NCBI RefSeq assembly: GCF_022458985.1
Contig: NC_061774.1
Span: 18,066,197-18,130,196, forward strand
Length of the DNA: 64,000 nucleotides
Origin: Mugil cephalus
Taxonomy: Eukaryota > Chordata > Actinopteri > Mugiliformes > Mugilidae
Direction of reading: 5' to 3'
A model generated the notes under the pieces. That model searched no databases, was not told the DNA's origin, and saw only the letters and a program-made list of their open reading frames with translations. The position numbers and the translations under genes are program-made. This document shows, in pieces, positions 20,636-35,200 of this stretch (the stretch's first letter is position 1; each line of letters begins with the position of its first letter).

Positions 20636-23600
20636 TCAGAGAAAGAGATAATAAAGCCAGTATAGGATATTGACAAAGAGGAATGCCGTGGGGAATGCGG
20701 TGCGAGCATGACGATCAATGTTGTGTGGGTTTTCCACGACAAATATGGACACTGCTCTGCGTGATGCATCCCTCATTGATGTCAAACCGCAGCCCTGGCT
20801 TTGCATCTTCTCTTTCGATCCAGAGTGTTTATTGGCGTCACTGTTCATTGACTGCTCTGTGGGCTCCTCCGCAGTCGAGCCAGTATCCACTGACTGGTTT
20901 GGTTGACTGGAGCTGACAATGGGGATCGAGCCGTTTCCATTAGACTCGTTCAGCTCCCTCAGAAGTTCCTGTTAGACAGACAAATAGATGGACTGATATC
21001 TCTATTAACATATCTCTATTATCAATATGGACATTTTGCCTTGTTTGCCATGTTTAAGCCTAAGCATTTTGCTCACCCGGTGTAAATCCTCTATGGTCTG
21101 GTGCTGCATGGTGTAAAAGTGAGCACAGGCATACTCCAACAGTGCACCAAAGATGAAGGTGAAACAGATGCCCAGGTAAACATCTATGGCCTTTATGAAG
21201 CAGTTGGCATTGGGCAGGGAAGTGCGGGCACCCATCATGAGAGTGGTCATTGTCAGGACCGTTGTCACTCCTGAAGGACACAGACAGAATTTTCATAATG
21301 TACACACCCTCTCAATATCTTTCATTCTTTTGCTGTCTTTGGATTTTCATGAAACAGTTTTGAAATACACACTCTAATATTTTGTTGGATTACAGCAATA
21401 ATCACTTGTTTGGATAAGAAGCTTCTCCAATGCCACAAGATTTATTTCCATCCAGTGTTGCATTAATTTGTTCACTGGTATTGATGATGGGAGAGTCTGA
21501 CCCCTGTGCAAAGGCTTCTCCAGCACATCCCAAGGATTCTCAATGGGGTTAAGGTCTGGACTCTGTGGTGGCCAATCCATGTGTGAAAATGATGTCTCAT
21601 GCTCCCTGAACCACTGTTTCGCAATTTCAGTCTGATGAATCCTGACATGGTCATCTTGGAATATCTCGATGCCCATCAGGGAAGATCCATTGATTCATTC
21701 ATCCATCCATTGATGGAATAACCTGGTCATTCAGTGGATTCAGGTAGTCAGCTGACCTCATTCTTTGGGCATAATGTGGCTGAACTTAGAATTGAGCAAC
21801 TGAAACAATCCCAGATCATAGCACTGACCCCACAGGCCGAAAAACAGTAGACACTAGGCATAATGGGTGGGTCTCATCAGACCACATGACCTTCTTCCAT
21901 TGCTCCAATCTTTATGCTCCCTAGCAAACTGAAACATTTTCTTACCAGTTAGCCTCACTGGTTAGTGGTTTTCTTAAAGCTACACAACTGTTCAGTCCCA
22001 ATCCCTTGAGTTCCCTTTGTATTGTATGTGTGTAAATGGTTTTACTTTCACTATTAAACATAGCCCTGAGTTCTACTGTTGTTTTTCTTTGATTTAATTT
22101 CCCCCAACATTTAAGGAATTGATGATTGTGATTTTTGCCTGAAATACGATGGTTCACCACTATCCTTTCAGTTTTTAAGCATCCGTTGGACAGTTCTTAA
22201 CCCAATCTTAGTAGTTTCTGTAAGTTGGGGTTGAATAACTTGATGCCCGCTGAAAGATAATTGCCCATGCAGTAACTTGTATCTACTAGGCTAGGCTGTG
22301 TATATCAGTAGAAAAAAGCTTCTCTTTTACAGAATCTTTCTAGAGGTTCATTTAAGGTACTGCTGGACTTGACACCTTAACCTACACTTATACAGACCAT
22401 TTCCAAAAAATTTGAACATCATAGAAAAGTTGTTTAATTTCCATAATTCCATTCAAAAAGTTAAACTTTCATAGATTATAGATTCAGGGCCCACAAGTAT
22501 TTATTTGTTTATTTTTACATAATTTGGGTTTCCAGCTCATAAAACCCACAAAAACAGGAATTCAAAAAATTAGAATACTGTGAAATCAGTCCAAATCTTG
22601 CAGGGCAAAAATGTTTTAAAAATGTTTTAAACTTTCCCCAGGTGTCATTAAATTGCTTCAGTTTGGTTCAATTGTCTCAGTTTGGTTCAATATGGGGAAG
22701 ACTGCAGACATGACAACTGGCCAGAAGACCATCCATAGGATGGGTAAACCACAAAAGTTCATGGCTAAGGAGGCTGGCTGTTCACAGAGTGGTGTGTCCA
22801 AGCATATCAATGGAAAGTCTAGTGGAAGGGCAAAATCTGGCAGGAAAAGATGCACCAGCAAAAGAAATGACCGTGGGCTTCAGCAGATTATCAAACAGAA
22901 GATTCAAGAATCTGGCAGAGATCCAGAACGAGTGGAATGAGGCCAGAGTCACAGCTTCAAAAACCACCACATTCAGGGAGATGGGCTACAACTGTTGGGT
23001 TACTCAGGTCAAGCCACTTCTGAACCTGAGCTAATGTAGGAAGTGTCTCAACTGGGCCAAGGAGAAGAAGGACTAGACTGTTGGCCAGTGGTCCAAGTTC
23101 CTCTTTTCCAATGAAAGTAAAGTGTGCCTTTTAATATGGGAATCAAGGTCCAAGGGTTTGGAGGAAGACGGGTGAGGAACAGAACCCAAGCTGCTTGAGG
23201 GCCAGTGTAAAATATCCACAGTCAGTCATGATTTGGGATGCAGGTGTTGGTAAACTCTGCTTTCTTAAATCCAAGGTCACTGCAACAGTCTACCAGAATG
23301 TTTTAGAGGACTTCACGATTCCTTCTGCTGAGGATCTGTATGGAGATGCAGATTTAATCTACCAGTAGGACCTGGCCCCTGCCCATACCATCACAGTGCT
23401 TGATTGGCCAGCCAACTTGCTGGACCTAAACCCTATTGAGAATTATGGGGTATTCTCAAGAGGAAAATGAGGGGCACCAGACCCAACAACAAAGAAGAGC
23501 TGACAGCAAGCATCAAGGAAACCTGGGCTTCCATAACTCCCAGGCAATGCCACAGGCTGATTTTTTTTTTTTTTTTTTCTGCAAAAACTGAGAAGTAAAT

Positions 23601-26293
23601 GGCGATTTCTTCACAGTATTCAATTTTTTTTTTTTTTTTTGAATTCTTGTTTTTGTGGGTTTTATGAGCTGGAAGCCCAAATTATGTTAAAAAAAAATAA
23701 ATACTTGAAATCGTTTAAATTGTGGGCCCTGAATCTATAATCTATGAAAGTTTAACTTTTTGAATGGAATTATGGAAATTAAATAAAAAAATTATATTCT
23801 CATTTTTTTTGGAAAGGGTCTGTACTTGTGTGCTCCTAGCTCTGAGCTGAATGTAAAATGCCATCCAAACACTAACTTTGAACTCGAATTTATTTATTTT
23901 TTCTTTAATTCTAAACATTTAAAATGCGTCCTAATATAGATGAATGACTGATGACACTTTACAGCTGCCTATCAGGTGGCAAAATAGGAGTTGAGTGGAC
24001 ACAGTCAAAGTAATCATTTCACTCAAACACAATTCTTCTATATAGCACATTATTTTAACAAAATATTCATTTTTAATTGTGCTGCATAATATAAAACCAG
24101 ATTGAGGCACATTAAATAATGTGCTATAACACTGGCAAATATCAGTATGTTACTAGTCTCTCACTGGTGTATGAGCTGAAAACCAAGTGTACATAAACTT
24201 GGAGTATGAACTCTGGTACTGACCAATGCAGGTCCTGGCTGGTACAGATGACTGGCTGATCCAGAAGGAGACCCAGGAGAGCACCACTAGCAGAACGGAT
24301 GGAACATATGTCTCCAAGATGAAGAACAACACGTTCCTACGAAGAGAAAAATGCAGCACCAGCTTGGGGTACTGTCCTGCGGAGAAACACAGAAAGACAC
24401 AAATGTGTTGTATTACCACTGTGCGCTTCAAGGATTTTTTTCATTATGTAACTCCACAAGTAGTGTGACTCCTGGGTAGCGTGGTACCTGTTTCGTACAC
24501 AGCCTCAGACACCGATGTATAGTAGCTCTCCACGCTGTACTGAGCCAGTCGCAGAGTGTCCAAACCCTTCACTGAATCGTTCCCTCTGGTCCAGTAGAAC
24601 ACCACATCCTGTAGGTTGTAGCCCCCTGGCAAGGCAAACGCTCATTAAGCTGTGGTGAATCTGACCTACTCAGCAGTAATGTCGCCCGTTCAGCTGGATA
24701 CTCACTACACTGATGATGAGGAGGATGAAAATGGTGATAGTGGTGATGGGATGAGGATGATTTATGTCCGAGACTTGATGGTGGATTGATGGAGGGCCCA
24801 GGGGAAGTACTCACAGCTCTCCAGCTGCAGGGTGCACACCTGTTTGTCCATTGGGTACTTGGTCAGATCCATGTTGCAGGCGATTGTAGCCGTGATACTG
24901 TGGGGTAGTTATAGCAAACTCATTAGAAAGCTTCATAAAACTTGGTGAAGACAGTTGGCTGTCTTCCTCCAAGCAACAATCAAGAGAACAAAGACTCATT
25001 TATGAGGTGTCAGCATCTTATTTTGGAATCTGATTCATTAATTATGTACAAGTGGTATGTGCAGTGGTATCCTGGAGTGATGAAAAGATTCTGCTTGTTT
25101 AATCTTTAGACTCACGGAGTCTTTAATGTAATGCCAGAACGAGGGCAGGTTCCTGAATCATGCAATATTCAGTCCACACCACAAAGTTGACCTTTCTGTC
25201 CTCAGTCTTGCTATCTACTCAAAAAAAAAACCTGTGTTGCAATGTGACATTACAGATTAGATATTAGGAAAAACTCCTTTTTTTCTTTTTGAGTAGAACC
25301 TGAGGCCAGCTCTTGATTGATTACAGCAGAAAAATCCGAAACCACGTGAAAACGTTTTCATTTTGTGACCAGCACGGTTTGATTTTCGTTTTGTTCCAGG
25401 TCAATTTTTCTCAAGCTCAGCAGATCGAGAAAAACTCAGGTGCAAATTATCGTATCAAATGTCAGTAAATGTCAAATCAATAGGCCGAACCGAAGAGCGT
25501 AGAGAACAGTTCCATTGCTGAAGATGCGTATGAGGCGGTTTTCCACGGTGACGTCGTGCAGGAAGGAGCGCTTGGAGTCCGGGATGAAGGTGTCAGGGAT
25601 CCAGAGCAGTGACACCAGGCGACCGTCCACGCTCACGCTCTCATTGCCTGGGAACACCAGCCGGGAGTCACGCCAGCGCTGGCGGAGGAAGATGGTCGCT
25701 GTGTAGTCCTAATGAAGAAATGGTGCAATGGAAATTAGGCTTTTATTTCTTAAATCGGCTCCCTCATATCACCCACTGTCACAGAAATAGGAGGAAGAGC
25801 GGTTTACCATATTGATTTCGGAGATGGCATCAATGCTGGCGATATCAAGGCTCATTCCAATTTCCACAGGACCCTCTGTACAAGACGGAGACACAGCAGG
25901 GTTTGTAAATGGGTCAGCTTCCAGTCAAGAGACACACTTACTGCTTTGATGAGGAAAACTTCAAATTCAGCACAAACATGACTTTGCGAGCTACTTAGTA
26001 CCATTGAAATTGGGTCTGAGATAGCGGTTGTATCCTTTCATGAGCTTCTGAATTGTCGGCAGAAGCTGAGAGTCGTTCCATTCACCCCAGTGGTTGCTGG
26101 GGAACATACAATGGCTGATTAAAGCAGAGAGATGGAATGAGACAGGAGAAGAGAAGAGGGCCACGGACGTCATTTTACAGAGACTGAAATAGTAGTTTTA
26201 ATCGATGCAAGTACCATTATCAGCTTATGATAGATCTCACCCCTGTGCGAAGGCCAGGAAGAAGACCAGTAGCGCATGCAGCTGTGCACACAT
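20636..26293 (-). CDS. gabrp: GABRP, GABA-A receptor subunit pi
   Basis: A Cys-loop ligand-gated chloride channel subunit of the plasma membrane; the pi subunit is mainly found in non-neuronal tissue in mammals. Exons in transcription order: 26241..26293, 26002..26096, 25808..25875, 25491..25708, 24815..24897, 24488..24625, 24224..24376, 21077..21270, 20636..20968. They close to 444 aa (human 440). A signal peptide ([18 protein letters not shown]) is followed by the ligand-binding domain, with the Cys loop formed by C152 and C166 (13 residues between, YPMD inside). TM1 is [22 protein letters not shown]2 is [21 protein letters not shown]3 is [19 protein letters not shown], then a variable loop and TM4 ending [11 protein letters not shown]. 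Every channel landmark is intact. The 2.95-kb intron before the TM2-TM3 exon holds two Tc1 relics. Pi is preferred over other subunits because of the close match in [20 protein letters not shown] and the TM4 end. Confidence 0.95.
21365..22300 (-). pseudogene. Degenerate Tc1-type transposon, transposase on minus strand
   Basis: Two minus-strand fragments flank a decayed middle. At 21942..22160 there is helix-turn-helix-like sequence ([13 protein letters not shown]...), and at 21374..21676 the catalytic end with [20 protein letters not shown], the DPNPIE-type block carrying the last acidic residues of the Tc1 DD34E triad. The two pieces are in different frames with stops between them, so no functional transposase remains. 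It sits inside a gabrp intron. Exact ends are blurred; limits are judged from the family's usual length. Confidence 0.75.
22393..23822 (+). pseudogene. Tc1-type transposon with long terminal inverted repeats, decayed
   Basis: The left end CAGACCATTTCCAAAAAATT is mirrored by the right end, which closes ...GGAAAGGGTCTG. TA flanks both sides (22391-22392 and 23823-23824). The inverted arms extend about 130 bp and include the pair around AGATTATAGATTCAGGGCCC. A plus-strand relic transposase begins at about 22694 ([14 protein letters not shown]...) with HTH-like sequence to about 22940. It continues in other frames with stops and an indel-rich catalytic part (AKELDLNPIE-like text near 23420). It is non-functional. 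It lies immediately next to the minus-strand Tc1 relic in the same gabrp intron. Confidence 0.82.
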
Positions 26294-29200
26294 TGTGGTT
26301 CAGCAGGCAGGGGTCAGCAGCGCTGCTCAGAGAGAGGTGACAAAACACAATACATAAGCCTTTAATAGCCTCTCTTCTGGTTTCACCATAGGGTGGCAGC
26401 ACCAAATTGAATGTGATTACAAACCTCTGGGGAAATCTGCAGGAGAACACAATTTCCATCCTTTGATGTCGCAAAACCCTGTTTTCTCCCCCTCTCTGGT
26501 ATGTGTAACACGCTCTGGAAACTTGTATCAATTCTCTGCCTTTCTGCTCCAACTAACAAATGAACGGCTGCTCCATTTGGCTTCCACGCGCTCACATGCT
26601 CCCGCATTTGAACATTAAAACAATGAGTGACAGCGTCTTGAAAGGCTACTGTATTTACACTTGTTACTGTGACTTCCTCGCACGCATGCATGACATTTAG
26701 CCTGCCACCTGCTGCTGATTTATGAGACCACTGCCTCATGGTTTATTCACAAAGCCTCCCTGATCCCGTCTCTAACTCATTATTCCTTGTTGTCTAGTTG
26801 TTACTCACCAGCGATGCCGCCCTCCCTCCTTCGCCTCCTCCTCCTCCACCTCGCAGATAAATCTCATTCACGGTAACAGACCTCGGCCCCGTCTCCTCTT
26901 ACTTTCAGACGTATCGTGCAAAACTGTCAAGCGTGTGTTCGGGGCTGTCTCAGCAAAGCAATCGTTTATAGCGACGTGTTCAGTGTATTATTTATGCATT
27001 CTAAATTATCCTGCATGTGAACACTGTTGATCCCATCCCTAATGGCCTCAATGAAAGTTAAACAACCATAAAATGATATCAGCTTCTATTTAGTTTCTCT
27101 CACACATTTGCTGCTCTTTGGCTGAGGCTTGCGTCTCAGTTTTTACGTTGTTACTTCGTGCAAGTTTCCTTTTATTCATTCATTCATTCATTAATTCACG
27201 CATCTTCTATTCTACTCTGCCTCTTTCTCTTAAGCCATAAACTGCAGAACAGCACACAGACCAGTACCACATCTTTTTGTTTTTTGCTTTCAATCGTATG
27301 TGCATGCACATCAAAATACATTTTCTTCATCACTGTTATTTTACATTTAATTTTGTTTACATATATTTTACCCTGAAAATGTATCTATATCTTGACAATG
27401 TTAAGCATTTCTCCTTTTCAGGTTTGGGCTCACAGTTTCTCTTACCTGCCTCGATTTTGTCACACGTTTCCTTTCTTCTGCTTTTCTTTCCCCACCTCAG
27501 GTCACTCCTCCTCTGGCTCAGCTCTCTCCTTTGTTTCCTCTTCTTCTGCCTTCCCCTCTCGTGAGTGTTGCTGGCGACCTGGGATTTCTCACCTCCCTCG
27601 CCTATTTGCAATTTTATCCCAGAGTTTCTTCCACCATCTACCAATAAACCGCACTTGCTTTATAATATTTGCTCCCAGCGAGTGGGCTACTGCCGGCTGT
27701 TTTTGCAGTTCCCTCCGTCTCTCTCCGTGCAGCTGTACTCCTCTCCCCACAGAGCCTCCGTGCAGAAGACCCCCCTCCCTCTTTGTTTGTGCCACTCAGC
27801 ATCTCATTCGTGCTACATTTTTTCCTTTTTTTTTTTCTTTATCACAGTCGCCACAACCTCCACACACACGCACGCACACTAGACACACACAAACATCCAG
27901 CTTGATCCCCCATTTCACCTCTTGTATCTCAATCTCTACACTGTTTCGGCCCATAATCTCTATCTGCCTCATTCACCTCCAATTTACACTGACACTGCTC
28001 TTCCTTCTGGGCTCAGAAGCTCTCCTCTGTCTCCTTCCTTCATGCCCTCTTCATTCTCACCTCCAACTCTGTTCCCTTGCATCACCGTCATCATCTGAAT
28101 TACTTTACTCTCAGGTCTGGCTCTGTCTTGACTTCCATAAAATACCAATGTGGCTGAGAAAAAGGTATTTTTTTCCCATGTGCGTCCATTTTAACTGCAG
28201 CTCACAATGTATGAACTATACTTCTGGCACTAGTATAACCTAAAATCAGGGGGGAAAAGGCTGCTTGATGTTGCTGGTGGTGGTTACAAACGTCTTGGAC
28301 TTGTAATGGGGACGATGATTGCGATGGCAGTGTTGGTGAAGGCTTAATCGCACACGCGTGGCAGGCAACCGCAGCACAAAAGACCCACACGGCCATTCAT
28401 CCCCTGCAGTCCTGAAATTGTGTGATTAATCTTTATATGTCACTCACTCTCCTCTGGCTTTGTGGCATGAGCTTTAACTCTGATGATGGGGCCGGACCTC
28501 CGAGAATCTGTGTGTAAGAGCTGCGGCACGTGTAAGAAAAACCTTGAGGGCATACTGCCTAACAAGTCCTTACGAGATTTCAGCTTAGTGCTCATAGACC
28601 GACTTCATTTGTCTCTCAGTCAGTATTCCGAGTATGCAGCAGTGGTAGTCAATAATACATGATACAGTCTCATCCCGGCTTGTTTAGTGAATCAATATTA
28701 GCTGCATGTTGTGCATAAATAGCCCGCATCCTCCTAATGATGACGGTGATGAGAACTGCAGAAAGAACACAAGGCTATTTGATTTGCACCTTAAGAACTG
28801 CAGTGCGCACAGTCCCTGACAGTGACAGACACCGATGGAGACGTCTGTGAAGCTCCTGAAGGGGAGGATGTAAATGTTTTACCGGTTAGAGTTAGGGGGG
28901 CTAATGAATAATCATCAGCACTCACACCGTGGTAGACAACTAAGTGGGCATGGAGCTGATGGCTTCATCCTACCTGCCTGATTTCCACGTCTACCACTGA
29001 TTTTATTACGCATTCGTTTTAATCCTCTCGCCACTTAAATACCTCCAAAATAACCTGACCCTGCTGACTGCCTGTTTATTTGCCAGCTCGTGTAACATAT
29101 TTTCCTCTCAGCTAATCACCCTGTTCAGGATCTAACTTGCATCGTCTGACTGCCTATTTGACGCTGTCTCTTTCCGTTATGGCTGCTTTTGATCAAATAT

Positions 29201-32200
29201 GCTTTAAATTCAACTTGGACATCTTTCTGAAACCGTAGATGCCTGACGTCTGACAGTGGTCGCAGTAATTGCCGGCGTGAAATGTCTATGATTCAGCGCG
29301 CGATAACTTTAATATTTCTTTTGATAAATCTTGATGCCTGTCTTTTTAATGAATGCACTTCGTTCCTTTTAAAGTTGTCTCAGTAGTGCCAATTCTAATT
29401 TAGCTGTGCTAACACAACGACACACAAAGAAAATGGTTTTTAGATGAGTGCCGGGCACTGATGAGGGCTGAGCCTGGCTGTGGTGCAATTGGCGCCGCAA
29501 ATAGGATTCTTAGAAGCCAGAGCAATGGGCGCCCAGACCAGGAGCCAGTTCTACCAGCTGTACGTGCAAACACTGTTTCTAGTGTTTTCTAAGAAGGGAT
29601 TTAGAGATAACTAAATTAAAGCGTCACAAGAAAACAAAACATTTTCTTTAGTAGAGAGCAGGTGTTAGTAATTATTAGCAACTGGCTTTTGCAACTGCAG
29701 CTATCTTTGTTTTGACAAGAGTTGTCATGCAAGCAAGGTACAGCAGAGTAATCTGAAACAAGCTAGGAGTAGCTAATAGCTAAAACTGGGTTTTTGGGTT
29801 GCGCACATCATTTAAAATGTAATTTTTCTTGCGTGTATGTTTTTGCATTGAAGGTTGCGTTCGTTTTCATGTAGTGCAGGGTTTAATGCTGCACCCTTCA
29901 AGTGTCCACCTCCTTCATTGAAGTCCGAATATCAATAACTATCAATAACTGCTCAATTTACTCACAGCCTAAGTTCATTTTTCATATTAAATACCAGCAG
30001 TTAACCTTGCTGACAGTGCCTCGCTGCCGCAACGATCTTCCTTCAGTCATCTGTCACTCATTTGTCTTGGTGTCCTCTGTTGCTCCCTGATCGAGTTACC
30101 TTTGCAACCTTCAGCCTGCCTCTTATCCATATCTTCCCTCCACATCCAAGAACACTACGTTCTGCCACTTTTTTCCTTCCCTTCAATCCACTTTATCCTG
30201 TGCATCATCTTTTCCTGAATTTCTTTGCCTGCCCGCCTTGAAACTATTTCCCTTTTGGTTCCCTCTCTCTGTCTGTGAAACAGCATGAATAAGCATTTGG
30301 ATTAGTTACATCAGGTAACGCTCATCTCCCCATTGGCACATAGGCACCAGAAAATGGAAACATCGCCGTCCGCACGTTGGTCCAGCGATTTTTTGTCATG
30401 TGACGAATGGAAATGTCGTAGGTCTGCCCCATGAGGAGGATGGAGATAAATCTCTCCGAAACGACTGTGACTGCCGCCACATCCAGGGGGAAGACATATG
30501 AATTAATGTGGCGTAGTAGACTCTTCTGCTCTGAGCCAGATGTCATGTCATGCCTTGTGCTTGTGAGGCCGATGAAGTGTTTTCTGTTGTCCCTCTTCAG
30601 ACATGAGCATGAAATTTCACCCTTTCAAGTGAAAGCTTTACGGTATTCTCACTCACTGTCTTGGCTTATATCCTAAACTCCACCTGTGGCACAGCCTAAG
30701 GAGCTTCTGTTCATGACAGTTTTATGTTGTGGCAGTTTCTCAGTCTCTTCGGGTCCTTGTTCTACCACTGCACCTGTTGATCTCTAATGATCCAGTTGGT
30801 CTAGTCTCCAGTCGCTGCATTACTTCCCAAAACGTTTTATTATTGCCCAAACATTTCCACATCATTCCTCCTTTCCTCTCCTTGAGGGTAAAGTTTTATT
30901 CTTTTGAATTCCTTTTCACTCCTCCACACGATCCCTCATGTCTCTCAAGAGCAATATATTCACAAAGGTATAATTAAAATTTGTGCAACTGGAAACACTA
31001 TTTGCAGAGCGTGGAGGACCATTATGTTTGGGACCGGGAGCAAAAATCAACCTACTAACCACAGCTATATTTGATATATCAGTATCTTATTAAAAGTATG
31101 ACAATTAAAACCCCTGACTCAGGCAGTGCCAGACTACTGGAACAGTCTTGCACATAGAAGCTCAATTTAATTGCAATACTTAATGCACGAATCACTACAA
31201 ACAAGATTCCAGTGGTAAGTACTGGTAGTTTTAACACTTAGATTACGATCAACCAGGCTCACCTCCCCTTTAAAATAACAACATATTTTTATTCAAACGT
31301 CAGCTTGGACTCTTGTGACTGATTGTCTTGATGAACATACTGAATGTATAAACTACTTCAAATGTAAGTGGGTACACTGTTTTTTTTCATGACAAAACAG
31401 TTATGAGAAGGTATAAGAGGTACAGAAAACCAAAATATATAAAAGATTCATATTAAAATATAACAACGTTATTGCCATGTCTGATCAGTGTATAATATAA
31501 AAAATATGATTTTATGTGACTGAGAATAGTGTTACTTTTGTCATCTGTATCTCCTGTATGCAATAAATAATTTACTGTATTGCCCATAGTATAGAGTATT
31601 ATGACTTTATCTGTGAAGAAGTGCTGAAGTTGGGAATGAGTGGATCTCTGAGAAGAGCTGCTGTGCCGCTGCTTTACTGTGAAGACTTTGCGTCTTGGAT
31701 TTCAGATCAAAAGGGAGGAAAAAAATAAAAAATAAAGTGCTTAACACCTAATGTCAATGTCTTATTTTCTGTTTATATTCAGCTGCCACTTAAAACGGCT
31801 GTAAGGTTATTCAAGCGTCCAACCCCCGGTGCCCCCCAAATTACAAGATATCTAGAGTGCTGAGTATACAAAAAGCCAATGGCCAATGCAGTGAGATAAT
31901 TATCATGAGTCAGGCATCCATGTGAAGTCATTTGTTCTTTGATCTGAAATGTAGCTGTTAGGGCAGAGAAGAATTTGCATGATTTTAACAGACTGTTAAT
32001 CTCAGTTTCCAGATAATAACAAGCAATTGTCAGTCTGCCCCCAAGTGCTCACTAGCGAACCTCCACTGATCCTTTTTTTCCTCAGGGATAAAATTTAATA
32101 GGCAATAGGCAAATTTTGTGTTGATGCAGTAATGGATTTGACACTGTGCACACTGTTTTTATTGAGATGCTTGGGGAAAAGGAAACCTACAAGGCTCACT

Positions 32201-35200
32201 CCCCTTCCGACACAGCTCTGTGCGGAGTGGCTAGATATAAACTTTTTTTTGCCACCTTTTCCAGTTTTATGTATAAATAAAGAACTTTTTTTTTTTTCAT
32301 GGATTTTGGTGGAGCACAACATTGCTGACATTACCTCTGACCTTCATGTATGACCTAACAGAAGAAATAAATAACAAATAATAGTCCCAGTTAGCAAGAA
32401 ATATGCACTGAGTATTGACCACTCTCATGCTAGTGCACAGAATATATGCTAGGTAGCTAGTTAATAACAAACAACAGTTATTTGTAAGTACAATCGCCGA
32501 CAAAAAACATATTACATTATGGGTTTCCTCTATACTTTTCGAAGTACATTAATTAAATTAAAAAAAGCTGCAGTACAGTGTTTCACGTTGCTTGCTTCAA
32601 ACTGAACTTTGTAGTTGTGACGTTACAGACATACAGAAGTTGTGAAAACAAAATGGTGGGCATTTTAGGGATCACGCTAAGCTCATGAAGATATGCTGCC
32701 TTCATGTCACTCATGAGACAAAAGTCCTGAGAACGCCGCTGCCAGCCAACTGTCATTTTTTAAATGCCACTGAGGCAAATAATTTAGCAAGCTAACGGCC
32801 AGATAAAATGATGTAGGAAGCGCAACGGAGTAATGAAAAGGTGAGGCTACTGCAAATGCATTTTCCTCAGACATATTTAAAATTTATGAAGAAAGCACCC
32901 TAGAGTGTGACACTGGCGCGCAAAGATAGAAAACTCTCCATTCATCTGCCACCTACACGCCATCGACTCAAACGTCTTTTGTCTTTTCTGCGTTGAAGCG
33001 ATCTCGGTAAAAGCAACTGTTGGCTCCAGCTCCAGCATTTGAATTTTCAGCTTCACATCGTAACACAAGAGCTTCTATACAAGGTTGCGAATACCACAAG
33101 AGGGAGGCGACCATATGCAGTCTTCCCGCGAACATGGTAAATAGAGCACAATTTGATGGCACCACAGTGGTTCCTGTTTTAGACATTGTTACACAGCAAT
33201 GTGTTGTATATTTGACATGTTTTATAAGGGAAAGTTTAATTTTTTTTTTTACATAATTCAAAAGGATGTACACTGCCAGTCTTTCACTGCCCAAGGTCAG
33301 CTCAGGTTGTCATTAGATATGGCAGCAGCAGAGAAAGCTCCTCTTTATGGGCAGGCCGTATCAAGACCCACCAAGATGGAAAGACTGCCCTTCACATCAG
33401 AAATTCAACCCCCCAGCATCGCTCTGGGACTTAGTTATTCCCTCAGGCCATCACACTAGATCACTGCTTGGGAATTTAAAGCAGCTCAGGGCCAATTAGA
33501 ATTCAAAATCTTTCATTCAATCAATCAATCTCCTCCGTCATGGGCTGATTCCCCAAGCGCTGGGCCTAAACATGAGGAAAATATCGAAGCAAGGTTTTCA
33601 CATTTGAGGAGAGCGTTTTTTTTTTTTGCTGAACCGCTGAACCGCCAGAGGGACTTGTTAAATGCAAGTGGATGTGGAAACGGGTGGTAACTCCAGTAAC
33701 TGACGGCCAAGGTGTGAGAGCTTCCTGAATCGAGGTTCAGGAAAAATAATGATACCCTTTTTAGCCATGCTGGGAAATCTTGCCATTACCAACACCTTGG
33801 TTTCCACACATTGGCATCCTGCCTCCATTTCTCCTCATGCTTCCATTACCAACTTTCTCTCATTGTTGTGGTATGAACATATGCACTTGGCTGGGTGAAA
33901 ATGTGTTTTTTTGTGTGTGTGTGAAAACATAAATGGGATCTAAACTGTGCTGATTAGAAAATTCAGTCAGGGCCAATTTACCCCATTTTAGCCTTTGTGC
34001 TAAGCTGACTGTTAAATTTTCATACATGGGCAATAAACAAAGCTGCTCTTCAGCGCTCCTTGACCAGAGAGCAAAATCTAGTTACCTACAACTCTCTGGA
34101 GACATACAAAGCAACACGACACTGAGTGTCAAAAGGCATAACACAGTATGTCTCTTCTCACTCAGTCTGACTCAGGTGTCTACGTCTTCGGTCAGACCTA
34201 CTTTAGCCAGTCACGTGATATGTCCCCTGCACCCACCCTCTGAGTACTCCATTCTGTTTATATTAAGTAACTGAAGTGTGAATCCATTGATCAACAGTCT
34301 CATGAGACTGATTTATTTATGTACATAATCAGCTATAACCTTGGCAACAAACGGAGAAAAGGGCAGGTCAAGGGCGTTAAACACTACCGGCTTGTGCAAC
34401 TGTTGTACCCTTATGGTTATCTCAGCTTACCGGACGTCTGTTTCCAGATTCTTGGGATTTGCTGCAGTGCTCCCACGTAATTTCCCAACTTCATTCTCTT
34501 TATCGTGGCACTTACGTTGATCAAATCAGTCCACTGACCCATACGATCTCTCCTTCCAGAATTACCCCCTCTCCCTAGGGCGAGCCCTGTCCTGTCCCTG
34601 GCCTTTCTACTTGAAATTCAGATGAGTGGAGTGTCAGGACAGGTTACCGTCTGGACCTGGTTGGCATCTCATTTAATTCCACAGGAAGGCCTGGTGAACA
34701 GGAAATTCATTCCCCAGACGCCTTCATTCTGCCAACTCTGATGGACCAGTCACTCTGAGAAACCAGGACATATTGCTTCGGGACCCTGCATTCGGTTTAG
34801 TGTGTAATATGTTTAATGGCATTCCCTTTTTTCTTTTCTTCTCCTTTTCATGTAAATCAAATTGCTTTTATTTCCACATTTCTCTATGCTCATTGTGACA
34901 CTATTCTAATCTGTTTTGATTGTCACCAAATTGTAAATAACTTTTTAAATTTTGGGGCAATTACATGGCCAAGAGGTTTGCAGGAGCCAGCGTTGAGCTC
35001 ACTCTTGAGATTTTTGGAAAGTATGAATTTTTATAACTGGAAACTGAATGTGAGAGGACAGTCACTGCTGGAGCATATATTATATATTTATGTATATTAT
35101 GAATAAATCCATACGAGCAATGGCATGGCATTCACCTTCTTGGGGTGTGTGTGTTACTGTGCATATAAAAGGCTGTTTTTTAAATAGATTTACTATACTT

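Noticed and set aside
27392-28243. 283-codon plus-strand open frame
   Set aside because: It lies in a C/T-rich tract, is dominated by Ser, Pro, Phe, Leu and Cys, overlaps several other frames and has no domain or splice context.
30322-30546. 74-codon minus-strand frame (begins MTSGSEQKSLLRHINSYVFP)
   Set aside because: Composition looks protein-like, but I recognise no family and see no splice partners. Left out as unsupported.
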